24,244 nt of DNA. Source: a virus. The stretch lies in the IMG/VR virus record IMGVR_UViG_3300045995_000622, positions 1 through 24,244 of that record; one strand, written 5' to 3'. The translations under genes were made by a program, and so were the position numbers. Of the stretch, positions 13,884 to 21,670 are shown one piece after another. The notes under the pieces are model-generated. The model saw only the letters and a program-made list of their open reading frames with translations. It was not told where the DNA came from and ran no database searches. The first letter of the stretch is position 1. Each line of letters starts with the position of its first letter.

Positions 13884-14551
13884 ATTACGGAGATATCGAC
13901 AAGATTGCCAGGCGTGAGATGGCGGACGAGACCGGCACCGATAGCGAGAAATATATCAAGCCATGGCAGATGCTGGACTATGCCAACGAGGCTGTTAATG
14001 AGGCCAGCCGAAGGGCAAAGCTGATAGTTGACTCCACTACCACGGCTATCTGCCGGATTACAGTTGTTTCCGGGACCGCCGTATATACCCTTGACCCGCG
14101 AATTATAGCAATCCGCAGGGTGAAGCTGGCAAGTAACGCCAGGGTTCTCGGAAAGTCCGTTTACTGGGAACTGGATGAAGCGTATCCCCGCTGGGATGAA
14201 AGTACGGGGACGGTCGACAGGATTGTAACCGGAATGGATACGGACAAGATCCGGCTTTTTCGCATACCGACCGTAGCCGACACGCTGCAACTGACTGTTG
14301 TGAGGTTGCCCCTTCTTCCGTTGGCGAAGGACGGCGATACCCCGGAAATCAATGCCAGGTTTCACCGCTCGCTGGTCTACTATATCAAGCACAAGGCGTA
14401 CAATAATCAAGATTCGGAAGTGTTTGACCCGAACAAGGCTGATGTTCACCTTGCGTTCTTCGAGCAGGAGTTCGGGCCGAAGTCGGCGGCGATCAATGAG
14501 GTTTTTGAGGAAATGAATTACGGGTATCAGCCGGGGGATGGACATTACTGA
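13880..14551 (+). CDS. Head-tail adaptor protein, SU10 adaptor-like
   Basis: 223 residues, GTG start with GGGAGG a few bases ahead, overlapping the glycosyltransferase stop. The layout fits phage adaptor proteins of the SU10 type: N-terminal helices (I-A-R-R-E-M-A-D-E and W-Q-M-L-D-Y-A-N-E-A-V-N-E-A-S-R-R-A), a beta core with 'YTLDPRIIAIRRVKL', 'W-D-E-S-T-G-T', 'RLFRIPTVADTLQLTVVRLP', and a C-terminal helix pair with 'INARFHRSLVYYIKHKAYNNQDSEVFDPNKADVHLAFFEQEFG'. Such proteins sit in a ring under the portal and join it to the tail. It opens the tail gene block. Confidence 0.7.
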   Translation: MNYGDIDKIARREMADETGTDSEKYIKPWQMLDYANEAVNEASRRAKLIVDSTTTAICRITVVSGTAVYTLDPRIIAIRRVKLASNARVLGKSVYWELDEAYPRWDESTGTVDRIVTGMDTDKIRLFRIPTVADTLQLTVVRLPLLPLAKDGDTPEINARFHRSLVYYIKHKAYNNQDSEVFDPNKADVHLAFFEQEFGPKSAAINEVFEEMNYGYQPGDGHY

Positions 14552-14557
14552 GAGGCA

Positions 14558-14592
14558 GGCTGAAGGCTGAAGGTAGAAGGCTGAAGGAGAAA
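14558..14592 (+). repeat. GGCTGAA heptad repeat in intergenic gap
   Basis: Five consecutive 7-base units: GGCTGAA, GGCTGAA, GGTAGAA, GGCTGAA, GGAGAAA. The last unit supplies the GGAG ribosome site of the gene at 14597. Change in the number of units would shift spacing around the ribosome site very little, but could alter mRNA upstream of it. Confidence 0.75.
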
Positions 14593-14596
14593 CCAG

Positions 14597-15514
14597 ATGC
14601 AAATCACTGTTTCCGGCTTTGCCGGGATGAACAATCTGCAGGACAAGCGGCGGCTCGGTGGGCCGAAGCTCGGGAAGCAACGAGCGCCCGCCGAATGCCG
14701 GGAGATCGTGAATTGCGATATCACGGACTCGCTGGCGGCTCTTCGCCGTCAAGGTCATGCCCTGGCGCTGGCCGGGGCTCCCCATAGTTTGTGGAATACG
14801 CCTGATGAGACTCAGGCTTATTTCGTGGACGGTTCTTTCAAGCGGCTTTTTGCCGGTTCGCCGAATTACACGGCGGCTTCGCTTCGCTCCCTGGCTGCTC
14901 CTACTTTCCCCATGAGCTACGCGCCGGTGAATTACCTGACGGCCTGTTCCAACGGGATTGACCTGTTCCTGATAGAGAACGGTGTTGTTTCGGAGTTCGT
15001 GTTTTCCTCGGCAGAGTTCAAGGAAGCGGTCATGGCCGGTCATATCCTGGCCTACTTTAACGGCTGTCTCTATATCGCGGTGGGCAATGCGCTCTACCGG
15101 ACTGATCCCTACGATATCCAGCGCCTGGACGAGCGGGATGATCCGTTTGTTTTCGGCGAAATGATAAACATGGTCCTGCCGTGCGGGAAAAACGGAATGT
15201 ATGTCGGGGCGGATAAGGTCTACTGGCTCTCCGGTCGGGGGCCTGACGAGTTTACCCCTTCCGATGCCTACGATGGCACGGTGATTGAGGGGACCGGTCT
15301 TGTCCTTGACGGCGCTCTGCTGGCGGAGAAGGATTTTCCTATTCAGTCGGGGCCTGCATGCATCTTCACGGCGGAAAACGGAATATGCGTCGGCAATGAC
15401 CAGGGGCAAGTCATAAATCTCACTTCGGATTCACTCGGCTTCGCATCTCAACAGCGCGGGGCCGCTCTTATACGGAAAAACGGCGAGTTTAACCAATACA
15501 TTTCTTGGGTTTAA
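14597..15514 (+). CDS. Tail nozzle-like or beta-propeller-like structural protein
   Basis: 305 residues. Opens with 'VSGFAGMNNLQDKRRL', then 'ECREIVNCDITDSLAALRRQGHALAL', a pattern common in phage proteins that bind the adaptor ring (strand with a conserved Asp and R-R-x-G), followed by repeated short beta units: 'YFVDGSFKRLFAG', 'LTACSNGIDLFLIENG', 'AYFNGCLYIAVGNALYRTDP', 'CGKNGMYVGADKVYWLSGRGP', 'CIFTAENGICVGNDQGQVINL'. These ~45-residue blade-like units suggest a beta-propeller. Position after the adaptor supports a tail-hub/nozzle role. No family name can be fixed by eye. Confidence 0.5.
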   Translation: MQITVSGFAGMNNLQDKRRLGGPKLGKQRAPAECREIVNCDITDSLAALRRQGHALALAGAPHSLWNTPDETQAYFVDGSFKRLFAGSPNYTAASLRSLAAPTFPMSYAPVNYLTACSNGIDLFLIENGVVSEFVFSSAEFKEAVMAGHILAYFNGCLYIAVGNALYRTDPYDIQRLDERDDPFVFGEMINMVLPCGKNGMYVGADKVYWLSGRGPDEFTPSDAYDGTVIEGTGLVLDGALLAEKDFPIQSGPACIFTAENGICVGNDQGQVINLTSDSLGFASQQRGAALIRKNGEFNQYISWV

Positions 15515-15526
15515 AGGAGGTAGGTC

Positions 15527-16315
15527 ATGAAGTTGTCAAGCGGGTTTGTGGCGGCACTGTGCCAGGGTGGGGGGTATTTCCGTAACATGGCGAATGGCGT
15601 GTTAAAGCTGTATTCGGGCGCGGAACCCGCGACGGCAGACGCGGCGGTAACGGGTTCGTTGCTGGCTACTCTCACCAAGAGCGGCAGCGCGTATACGCCG
15701 GAAACTCAGGCTGAATGGAAGATCACCCTTACCGGTGCAGCCGGTTCGGTCAATACCATCAAGATCGGCGGTCTGGAAGTCCTCGGCACGGCGGTTGACT
15801 TCATCACGGACCTGACGACCACGGCGGCGGCGGTTGCGGCCATGATAAACAATCACAGCACGGCTCCGCAGTTCGTTGCCCGGTCAAGCGGGGCGGTTGT
15901 CTATATCAAGGCCCCTATCGCCTCGGGAACATCCTACAATGCCCTCGTCTGTGCAACCACAGTAACAACCATGGCGGCGACGGTCGCCGGGGATGGTACA
16001 CCCGCAGGATCAAACGGGACTGCCGGGGTTGCGGCGGCGAACGGCCTGAACTGGCAGTTTCCCGCAGCCGATGGAGTTTTTACGAAGGAAACGACCGTAT
16101 GGCAGGATTCCTCCGCCGATGCCTCGGGAACGGTCGGCTATGCCCGCCTCGTCCTGGACGGCGCGGATGACGGAACCTTGAGCACTTCCTTCCGGCGAGT
16201 TCAGTTTTCCGTAGGCACTTCCGGCGCGGACATCACCAGCCAGATACTCACGACTACGGCGGCGGCTCCGGCCATTCTTAATACCCTGTCTCTCACGGCT
16301 ACAAAATCCGCATAA
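15527..16315 (+). CDS. Virion-associated protein, unknown
   Basis: 262 residues, Ala/Thr/Gly-rich, predicted mostly beta. N-terminus 'FRNMANGVLKLYSGAEPATADAAVTGSLLATLTKSG' resembles a segment found in many phage hypothetical structural proteins. Residues 60-165 look like an inserted domain with 'NTIKIGGLEVLG' and two strand-rich parts around 'AAVAAMINNHSTAPQFVARSSGAVVYIKAP', a pattern seen in virion repeat domains. The start has an excellent site (AAGGAGGT, 15514-15521). Low sequence complexity limits the call; a tail or head-fibre role is inferred from its place. Confidence 0.5.
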   Translation: MKLSSGFVAALCQGGGYFRNMANGVLKLYSGAEPATADAAVTGSLLATLTKSGSAYTPETQAEWKITLTGAAGSVNTIKIGGLEVLGTAVDFITDLTTTAAAVAAMINNHSTAPQFVARSSGAVVYIKAPIASGTSYNALVCATTVTTMAATVAGDGTPAGSNGTAGVAAANGLNWQFPAADGVFTKETTVWQDSSADASGTVGYARLVLDGADDGTLSTSFRRVQFSVGTSGADITSQILTTTAAAPAILNTLSLTATKSA

Positions 16316-16327
16316 CCGGGGGCGTCC

Positions 16328-17251
16328 GTGGCTGAGTTCAATGGAGCTTCAAACTTCCCTTTTCCCACTGCAAGCGGGGTTATCAACGGCGTCAATGGCT
16401 CTGCTGATTTCCCCTTTCCAGCGGTTTCCGGGGCTCTCCTGCTGGCGATTGCCTTTGATGGTGCGGCGTCGTTCCCTTTCCCGGAGGCCGCTGGCCGGTT
16501 AAACCAATACTTCGACGGCGTGGCGGAGTTCCCGTTTCCTACCTGTTCGGGTGCGCTGGTTCTCGGAAGCGCGTTCGACGGCGCTGCTTCTTTCCCCTTC
16601 CCCTCGGCTCGGGGGACCATGGAAGCGGCATGGATCGGCGCGGCATTTTTCCCCTTCCCTACCGCAATCGGGGTTTTGGCGGCTTCAATCCCGCAAATGG
16701 AGGGTGCGGCATCGTTCCCCTTCCCCGTCGCAGTCGGCATCATGGCAGGCGCAAACCCGGACGAGTTTACAGTCCTGGTCATGAACCTGAAGAATAAGGT
16801 CGTCTCAATTTTCCAAAACTACAACTTCAATTCCGCCTGCAAGCTGAACGGCGTCTACCTGGGGGCGGCTTCCGATGGTATTCATATCCTTTCCGGGGCC
16901 GATGACAACGACGATCCCATAAGCGCCTCGATCACCATGGGGGATTCGGACTTCGGCCTGCCGAATGTGAAGATGATCCCGGAGCTTTTCCTTACCCTCT
17001 CGGGCGGGGAGATGGAGGTTTCTGTGTCCCGCGACCAGGCTGCGGAGATGGGAGACGCGGAGAATGATGTAAGAGGCCCCTACCCGGTTCCGGCCCCTGC
17101 GGATGGGAAGACGCAGACAAAACGGGCGAAGCTGCCGCAAGGTTTCCGGGGCGGACATTGGCAATTCAAGATTGCGAACGTGGCCGGGGGAGATTTCAAC
17201 CTGCAATCCATCGAGATCCCGGTGGAGAAGTCACAGAGGAGGCTCAACTGA
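16328..17251 (+). CDS. FPFP-repeat tail protein
   Basis: 307 residues in two parts. Residues 4-137 are seven imperfect repeats of about 18-22 residues of form [F/V/M]-x-G-[A/V/S]-[A/S]-x-F-P-F-P-x-x-x-G-x-[L/I/M], with FPFP starting at residues 10, 28, 49, 68, 89, 108 and 130. Residues ~150-307 form a separate beta domain ('VMNLKNKVVSIFQNYNFNSAC', 'GVYLGAASDGIHILSG', 'FRGGHWQFKIANVAGGDFNLQSIEIP', ending in R-R-L-N) that recalls domains in other phage tail proteins. GTG start at 16328 follows GGGGG. The stop overlaps the next ATG (TGATG). Likely a tail structural or receptor-binding component; function not established. Confidence 0.6.
   Translation: MAEFNGASNFPFPTASGVINGVNGSADFPFPAVSGALLLAIAFDGAASFPFPEAAGRLNQYFDGVAEFPFPTCSGALVLGSAFDGAASFPFPSARGTMEAAWIGAAFFPFPTAIGVLAASIPQMEGAASFPFPVAVGIMAGANPDEFTVLVMNLKNKVVSIFQNYNFNSACKLNGVYLGAASDGIHILSGADDNDDPISASITMGDSDFGLPNVKMIPELFLTLSGGEMEVSVSRDQAAEMGDAENDVRGPYPVPAPADGKTQTKRAKLPQGFRGGHWQFKIANVAGGDFNLQSIEIPVEKSQRRLN
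16337..16738 (+). repeat. Seven FPFP protein repeats
   Basis: The seven repeats vary at synonymous positions (TTCCCTTTC, TTCCCGTTT, TTCCCCTTC and others), so they are old and kept by selection on protein rather than a fresh DNA duplication. The result is a regularly spaced pyrimidine-rich tract on the + strand. Confidence 0.85.
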
Positions 17252-17883
17252 TGGGTGCAGGAATCTATAATTTCGTCGTGGAGCAGGGAGCTACCTGGAG
17301 CAAGCAGTTCTTTTTCGCGCAGAGCGATAAGGGGCTAATCACTCAGGCCGACTCGGAAAACTCAATAGTCGTTGACGCCACGGCTAAGACTTTCACCCGC
17401 GACGATGGCGGCTCATGGATTGATGACGGCCTCCAGGTGGGTGATTATCTGGTCAATGCCGGGCTCCAGGAGCAGGAAAACAACGGCTCTCACATCATCA
17501 CGGCACTGACGGCGCTGGTAATCACATGCGCGGGGTCCACGCTGAAGGATGAAACGGCGGTCCCATCCGTGACTGGTGAGCAGATCGTCATTCTGAAGGC
17601 GGAAGACCTGACCGGCCTGACCGGTGCGGCGATGGTTCGGAAGAGATACAAGGACACGGCGGCGGCGGCGACTATCGCGGTTTCTTTCGATGCCCTCCGC
17701 GTCAATGGCGCTGTTACCCTCTCTATGGCAAACACCGTCACGGCGGCAATCACATGCGGCGAAGCTGTTGATGCGCCTGCCAGCCAGTACGTTTGGGATT
17801 TCGAGACTACCAAGACCTCAACTGGGGTTGTGACAAGAAGACTTCAGGGCGTCGTATCCGTTTCCCCGGAGGCGACAAAGTGA
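17251..17883 (+). CDS. Phage structural protein preceding fibre gene
   Basis: 210 residues from ATG 17251, with GAGGAGG upstream and TGATG overlap. The longer open frame to 17158 is shadow of the previous gene. N-terminus '[19 protein letters not shown]' and C-terminal '[14 protein letters not shown]', '[17 protein letters not shown]', '[34 protein letters not shown]' match a widespread phage protein type found next to fibre or baseplate genes. Residues ~25-110 appear to be a domain inserted between these conserved ends. Its last codons overlap the fibre GTG by 4 bases, so the two are co-translated; a fibre anchor is possible. Confidence 0.55.
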   Translation: MGAGIYNFVVEQGATWSKQFFFAQSDKGLITQADSENSIVVDATAKTFTRDDGGSWIDDGLQVGDYLVNAGLQEQENNGSHIITALTALVITCAGSTLKDETAVPSVTGEQIVILKAEDLTGLTGAAMVRKRYKDTAAAATIAVSFDALRVNGAVTLSMANTVTAAITCGEAVDAPASQYVWDFETTKTSTGVVTRRLQGVVSVSPEATK

Positions 17884-20630
17884 GCGACGAACAGGATATA
17901 ACCGTTGTCGTGTCGTCAGAGGCGGGGGTGGTTGTCGTCCCGGCTCCCGATGCTCCGCAGCCGGTGGTTGTCGCGCCTGCCGATCCTCCCATGGTTGTAA
18001 TCGTGGGGAATATTCCGGGCGCGGACGGTGCTGATGGCGAACCTGGAGCGGACGGATTACCGGGGACTCCCGGCGCAGCGGGGGCCGATGGTGCTGCTGG
18101 AGCCGATGGGCAACCGGGGGCTGATGGACTGCCGGGCGCGCCCGGTCAAAACGGCCAGGACGGAACAGACGGCCAGGACGGCGCTCCGGGCGCAGATGGT
18201 GGAGATGGATTAAGTGCCTACCAGCTTGCACTAGTTGCCGATCCTCCCTTTGTCGGGACTTTGGAGGAGTGGTTGCTGTCGCTACAAGGTGCTGACGGTG
18301 CTGACGGCACTCCGGGAGCGGATGGCCAAGCGGGAGCGGACGGCTTAAATGGTGCTGACGGCGCTCCGGGCGCGCCAGGCTTAGACGGCGCTGACGGCGC
18401 TCCAGGGACGCCAGGCTTAGACGGCGCTGACGGCGCTCCAGGGACGCCAGGCTTAGACGGCGCTGACGGCGCTCCAGGGACGCCAGGCTTAGACGGCGCT
18501 GACGGTTTAGATGGCAACGACGGCGCGGATGGCGCAGCAGGAGCCGATGGAGCAGACGGTATTGGAACTGCCGAGTCTGTTGGTGCCTTAGTAAATTCTC
18601 TCACGGCTAAAACTACGCCTATTGATGCCGACCAGCTTGGCCTGATGGACAGCGCGGCAGCGAATGTCTGGAAGAAACTGTCCTGGGCAAACATCAAAGC
18701 AACGCTGAAAACTTATTTTGACACCCTTTATCCTTCAGGCTCTGGGACTTCAACCGGGGCAAATACGGGAGATCAAACCCTTCCTACAACACTTCCTCCG
18801 AATGGTTCTGCTGGCGGGGATTTAACAGGAACTTATCCTAATCCTACTCTTGCCGCTCTTGCTTCTCCTCCTACAGGTAGCTTTACAAACGCTAGTGTAA
18901 CTGTTGACGCTAAAGGTAGAATAACTGCTGCTGAAAGCGGCGCTGTTGTTAGTGGTTCAAGTACCAGTAAAAATATAGCACAAACTGCACACGGGTTTAG
19001 CATTGGTGAAATACTGACATTAAGCGGCAGCACTTACGTAAAAGCCAAAGCAGATAGTGTAACGACCTCAGACGTTGTAGGCATGGTATCCGCCGTAATA
19101 GACGCAAACAACTTCACACTCACTTGCTCAGGTTTTGTTTCCAGTCTGACAGGATTGACAGCAGGAGAGACGTACTTTCTTAGCGACAGCACAGCGGGAG
19201 CTATCACACTCACCGATCCTACAGCAATAAATTCGGTGTCCAAGCCTGTTTTCCTGGCAGCCACTACTTCCAGTGGCTATGTAATCAACTATCGCGGACT
19301 GATAAATGACGCCCCTGTTATTGCCAAGATTCTGACCGGGTATGTTTCCGGTGCAGGAGTTGTTGCAGCAACAGACTCGATTCTCCAGGCAATCCAGAAG
19401 TTAAATGGGAATGACGCTACCAACGCGAATCTGACAGGCCCCATAACCTCGGTTGGCAATGCCACCGCTATAGCTTCTCAGACTGGGACTGGCTCAACCA
19501 TTGTTGTCTCCGCCTCCCCGACTCTTACAGGAACTACAATATGCCCCACGATAAATGGTGGTACTGGAGCTAACGATGACATTACTATTCAAGGCACGTC
19601 AAACAGTACGAGAACAACAAGTTATGTAAATTTACAGCCTAATGGTGGTACTGTTGGAATAGGGACAGTAACTCCCGAAGCCGCCCTGGAGATTGGTTCG
19701 TATGGTAATCTTAGATTATCAGATTCTAATGTTTCAAGAATAGAAATACTTAACGGAGGAGCAAATAATAGTTCTCTGCTTTTTGACGCGGGATATTCTG
19801 GAGGGTATAAGAGTTCAAGTGCTCAAAGTAATTTCATGATAAATAAAGATGTGACAACACTGAATTTTAAGTACGCAGCGGGAGTTAGTGTTGGTAGTAC
19901 AGTTACTTGGATTGCTGGCTTGGTGTTTGATACAAGTGGTAGGTTGGGGATTGGAGTATCACCTAGTTACCTTCTCCAAGTAAATACCGACTCCGCCGGA
20001 AAACCTGGAGTTGGTGGGTTATGGACAGTAGTCTCGGATGAGCGGATTAAAAAGGACATAGTTAATGCCGATCTGACACTTTGTTATGAAAATATAAAAG
20101 CAATCCCCCTTAAATACTTCGGTTGGGCCGACGGGGTTTATTCTGAAGAACAGGTTAAAGACAGGCATAATCTGGGCTGGATAGCCCAAGATGTTCAGAA
20201 GGTATTTCCTAAAGCAGTAGGTGTTACACCTTTTACAAAAGCAGAGAAAGTTCCTAATGGAGTTGAAGAGTATGAAGAGCAGGATTTCATTCTAGAACAG
20301 GTGATTAAGAAGAATGTAACCTTTGATATAGTAAATGGTAAAGCTAAAAAAGTGGTAACTACTGAAATAGTTGAGGAAAAGAAACTGCTTTATGATGTTA
20401 TAGACATTGTAGACGATAAAGGCAAACCTGTTTTAGGCGAGAAAGGTGAACAGGAGAAACATCAAGTCCCCAAGATGGTCAAAAAGAGTAGAGATAAGGT
20501 CAAACAAGAAGTCATAGAAGACTGTCTTGATCTTAACTCCGGGCAATTAATTGCAACACTATACGGCGCAGTTCAGCATCTGATGATAAAGGTCGAAGAC
20601 TTGGAAAAGAAACTAAAGGTTAAGGTGTAA
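17880..20630 (+). CDS. Collagen-like tail fibre with C-terminal S74 chaperone domain
   Basis: 916 residues from GTG 17880 (GGAGG 17868-17872, seven bases upstream). Residues 47-110 and 137-229 are Gly-X-Y collagen-like tracts, rich in A-D and P, split by '[26 protein letters not shown]', a small motif common in phage fibres. Residues ~230-715 are Thr/Ser/Gly-rich beta segments. S74 peptidase/chaperone motif S-D-E-R-I-K-K-D-I starts at 719: Ser719 and Lys724 match the known Ser-Lys dyad, and '[17 protein letters not shown]' follows. In this family the domain trimerises the fibre, then cuts itself off before the Ser, so residues 719-916 should be released. Ends in a coiled coil. Host-receptor binding. 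Confidence 0.85.
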   Translation: MSDEQDITVVVSSEAGVVVVPAPDAPQPVVVAPADPPMVVIVGNIPGADGADGEPGADGLPGTPGAAGADGAAGADGQPGADGLPGAPGQNGQDGTDGQDGAPGADGGDGLSAYQLALVADPPFVGTLEEWLLSLQGADGADGTPGADGQAGADGLNGADGAPGAPGLDGADGAPGTPGLDGADGAPGTPGLDGADGAPGTPGLDGADGLDGNDGADGAAGADGADGIGTAESVGALVNSLTAKTTPIDADQLGLMDSAAANVWKKLSWANIKATLKTYFDTLYPSGSGTSTGANTGDQTLPTTLPPNGSAGGDLTGTYPNPTLAALASPPTGSFTNASVTVDAKGRITAAESGAVVSGSSTSKNIAQTAHGFSIGEILTLSGSTYVKAKADSVTTSDVVGMVSAVIDANNFTLTCSGFVSSLTGLTAGETYFLSDSTAGAITLTDPTAINSVSKPVFLAATTSSGYVINYRGLINDAPVIAKILTGYVSGAGVVAATDSILQAIQKLNGNDATNANLTGPITSVGNATAIASQTGTGSTIVVSASPTLTGTTICPTINGGTGANDDITIQGTSNSTRTTSYVNLQPNGGTVGIGTVTPEAALEIGSYGNLRLSDSNVSRIEILNGGANNSSLLFDAGYSGGYKSSSAQSNFMINKDVTTLNFKYAAGVSVGSTVTWIAGLVFDTSGRLGIGVSPSYLLQVNTDSAGKPGVGGLWTVVSDERIKKDIVNADLTLCYENIKAIPLKYFGWADGVYSEEQVKDRHNLGWIAQDVQKVFPKAVGVTPFTKAEKVPNGVEEYEEQDFILEQVIKKNVTFDIVNGKAKKVVTTEIVEEKKLLYDVIDIVDDKGKPVLGEKGEQEKHQVPKMVKKSRDKVKQEVIEDCLDLNSGQLIATLYGAVQHLMIKVEDLEKKLKVKV
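18381..18505 (+). repeat. Three and a half perfect 36-bp tandem repeats in collagen-like tract
   Basis: A 36-base unit occupies 18381-18416, 18417-18452 and 18453-18488, with a partial copy to 18505. Each encodes [12 protein letters not shown], four Gly-X-Y triplets. The copies are identical at the DNA level, so gain or loss by recombination would lengthen or shorten the fibre shaft in steps of 12 residues without shifting frame. Confidence 0.9.
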
Positions 20631-20632
20631 TC

Positions 20633-21670
20633 ATGGGAGATAGTTCAAAGGCGATATCAAGTGGTGAGATTTTAGTCAAGGCGACTGGCGCGGAGGTCAC
20701 TACAGGCACGGATGATGCGAAGTTTGCAACGGCGAAGGCTCTTGCCGACGCCGGTAACGTGCTTACTACCAAAGTCCAGACGCTTACGAATAAATCTATC
20801 TATCTTCCTGATGGACAGGGGTTAAATTACACACTCGCGGCGAGCATCGCTTCCAGCAACCTTGCTATCGCACTCAAAACCTTCGCCGGAACAGATCCTT
20901 CGGCAACGGATGTAGCCATATTCAGCATAGGTGCGACTATGCTATCTGTTTCTGCGGCTCTTTCGGTTGCCGTGAATGCTGCAATGGGAGATATCTTCGC
21001 CTGGGATGCCGGGAAAATCCAGGCAAACGACGCTCAACTGTTCGTATATCTCATAAATAATAACGGCACTCCGCAAATCGGGGTTTCGCCATGTCCGACC
21101 CTTCTTTCCGTAGCGACGAATTATTATGATGCTGGTGGGCAAACCGGCGCAGCAGGTCATAAAAATATCGTCATGAGCGGCACACGGAACGCTACAAACT
21201 CTTGTCGGGTTATCGGGAGGATCAATGTAAGCCAAGCAGATAACAATAACTGGCAAGCGCCAACAGCATCTTTGACGATAAACAGCCCCATCTTTGAAAC
21301 TGATTGGCTGAACTACGTTTCTACTTATACGGGGTATTCTACCGCCCCATCCAGTAATGTTAGTATCTACAAGGTCAAGGGTCAGGATGTGTGGGTAACT
21401 GAGCGCGAGAATGCTGCCGGAACAAGCAATTCTACATCAACATCAATGACTATGCCTGTGCTGTCAGTTAATAGCACTGGTCTATACTGGTATGGCATTC
21501 TCCATAACGTAATAGATAATAATACAAGCACTGTTACGCTAGGAGATTGTCTGCTTGCTTACAATAGCAGGGCTTTGACTCTCAGGAAACTGCCTGACAC
21601 AGCTGCTTCATGGACCGGATCAAGTAACAAAAGGTGTAGCTTCACAAATCTGGTCTATCGAGCGACCTGA
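20633..21670 (+). CDS. Second tail fibre / receptor-binding protein
   Basis: 345 residues. The N-terminus 'VTTGTDDAKFATAKALADAGNVLTTKVQTLTNKSI' is a motif shared by many phage fibre and tail-spike proteins. The rest is Asn/Ser/Thr-rich with predicted beta strands ('VSIYKVKGQDVWVTERENAAGTSNSTSTSMTMPVL'). No enzyme motif is apparent. The start is two bases after the fibre stop, and 3' end overlaps the following ATG. With the collagen-like fibre, it probably forms the host-binding apparatus. Confidence 0.6.
   Translation: MGDSSKAISSGEILVKATGAEVTTGTDDAKFATAKALADAGNVLTTKVQTLTNKSIYLPDGQGLNYTLAASIASSNLAIALKTFAGTDPSATDVAIFSIGATMLSVSAALSVAVNAAMGDIFAWDAGKIQANDAQLFVYLINNNGTPQIGVSPCPTLLSVATNYYDAGGQTGAAGHKNIVMSGTRNATNSCRVIGRINVSQADNNNWQAPTASLTINSPIFETDWLNYVSTYTGYSTAPSSNVSIYKVKGQDVWVTERENAAGTSNSTSTSMTMPVLSVNSTGLYWYGILHNVIDNNTSTVTLGDCLLAYNSRALTLRKLPDTAASWTGSSNKRCSFTNLVYRAT

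Noticed and set aside
13853-15409. 518-codon - strand frame opposite the adaptor and nozzle-like genes
   Set aside because: Frame stays open because of codon bias; composition is Arg/His/Pro/Ile-rich without a coherent fold, and it covers two good + strand genes.
16201-16782. 193-codon - strand frame with repeated A-x-G-K-G-x-x-A-A-P
   Set aside because: Its repetition is only the complement of the FPFP repeats; no ribosome site or homolog-like features.
18381-18505. Possible CRISPR-like array (36-bp repeats)
   Set aside because: Units are directly adjacent with no spacers and encode in-frame Gly-X-Y triplets.
18218-18697. Long open frame on the - strand, rich in Pro/Ser/Ala
   Set aside because: It is the mirror of the Gly-X-Y collagen-like repeats; the + strand frame has the ribosome site, motifs and downstream S74 domain.
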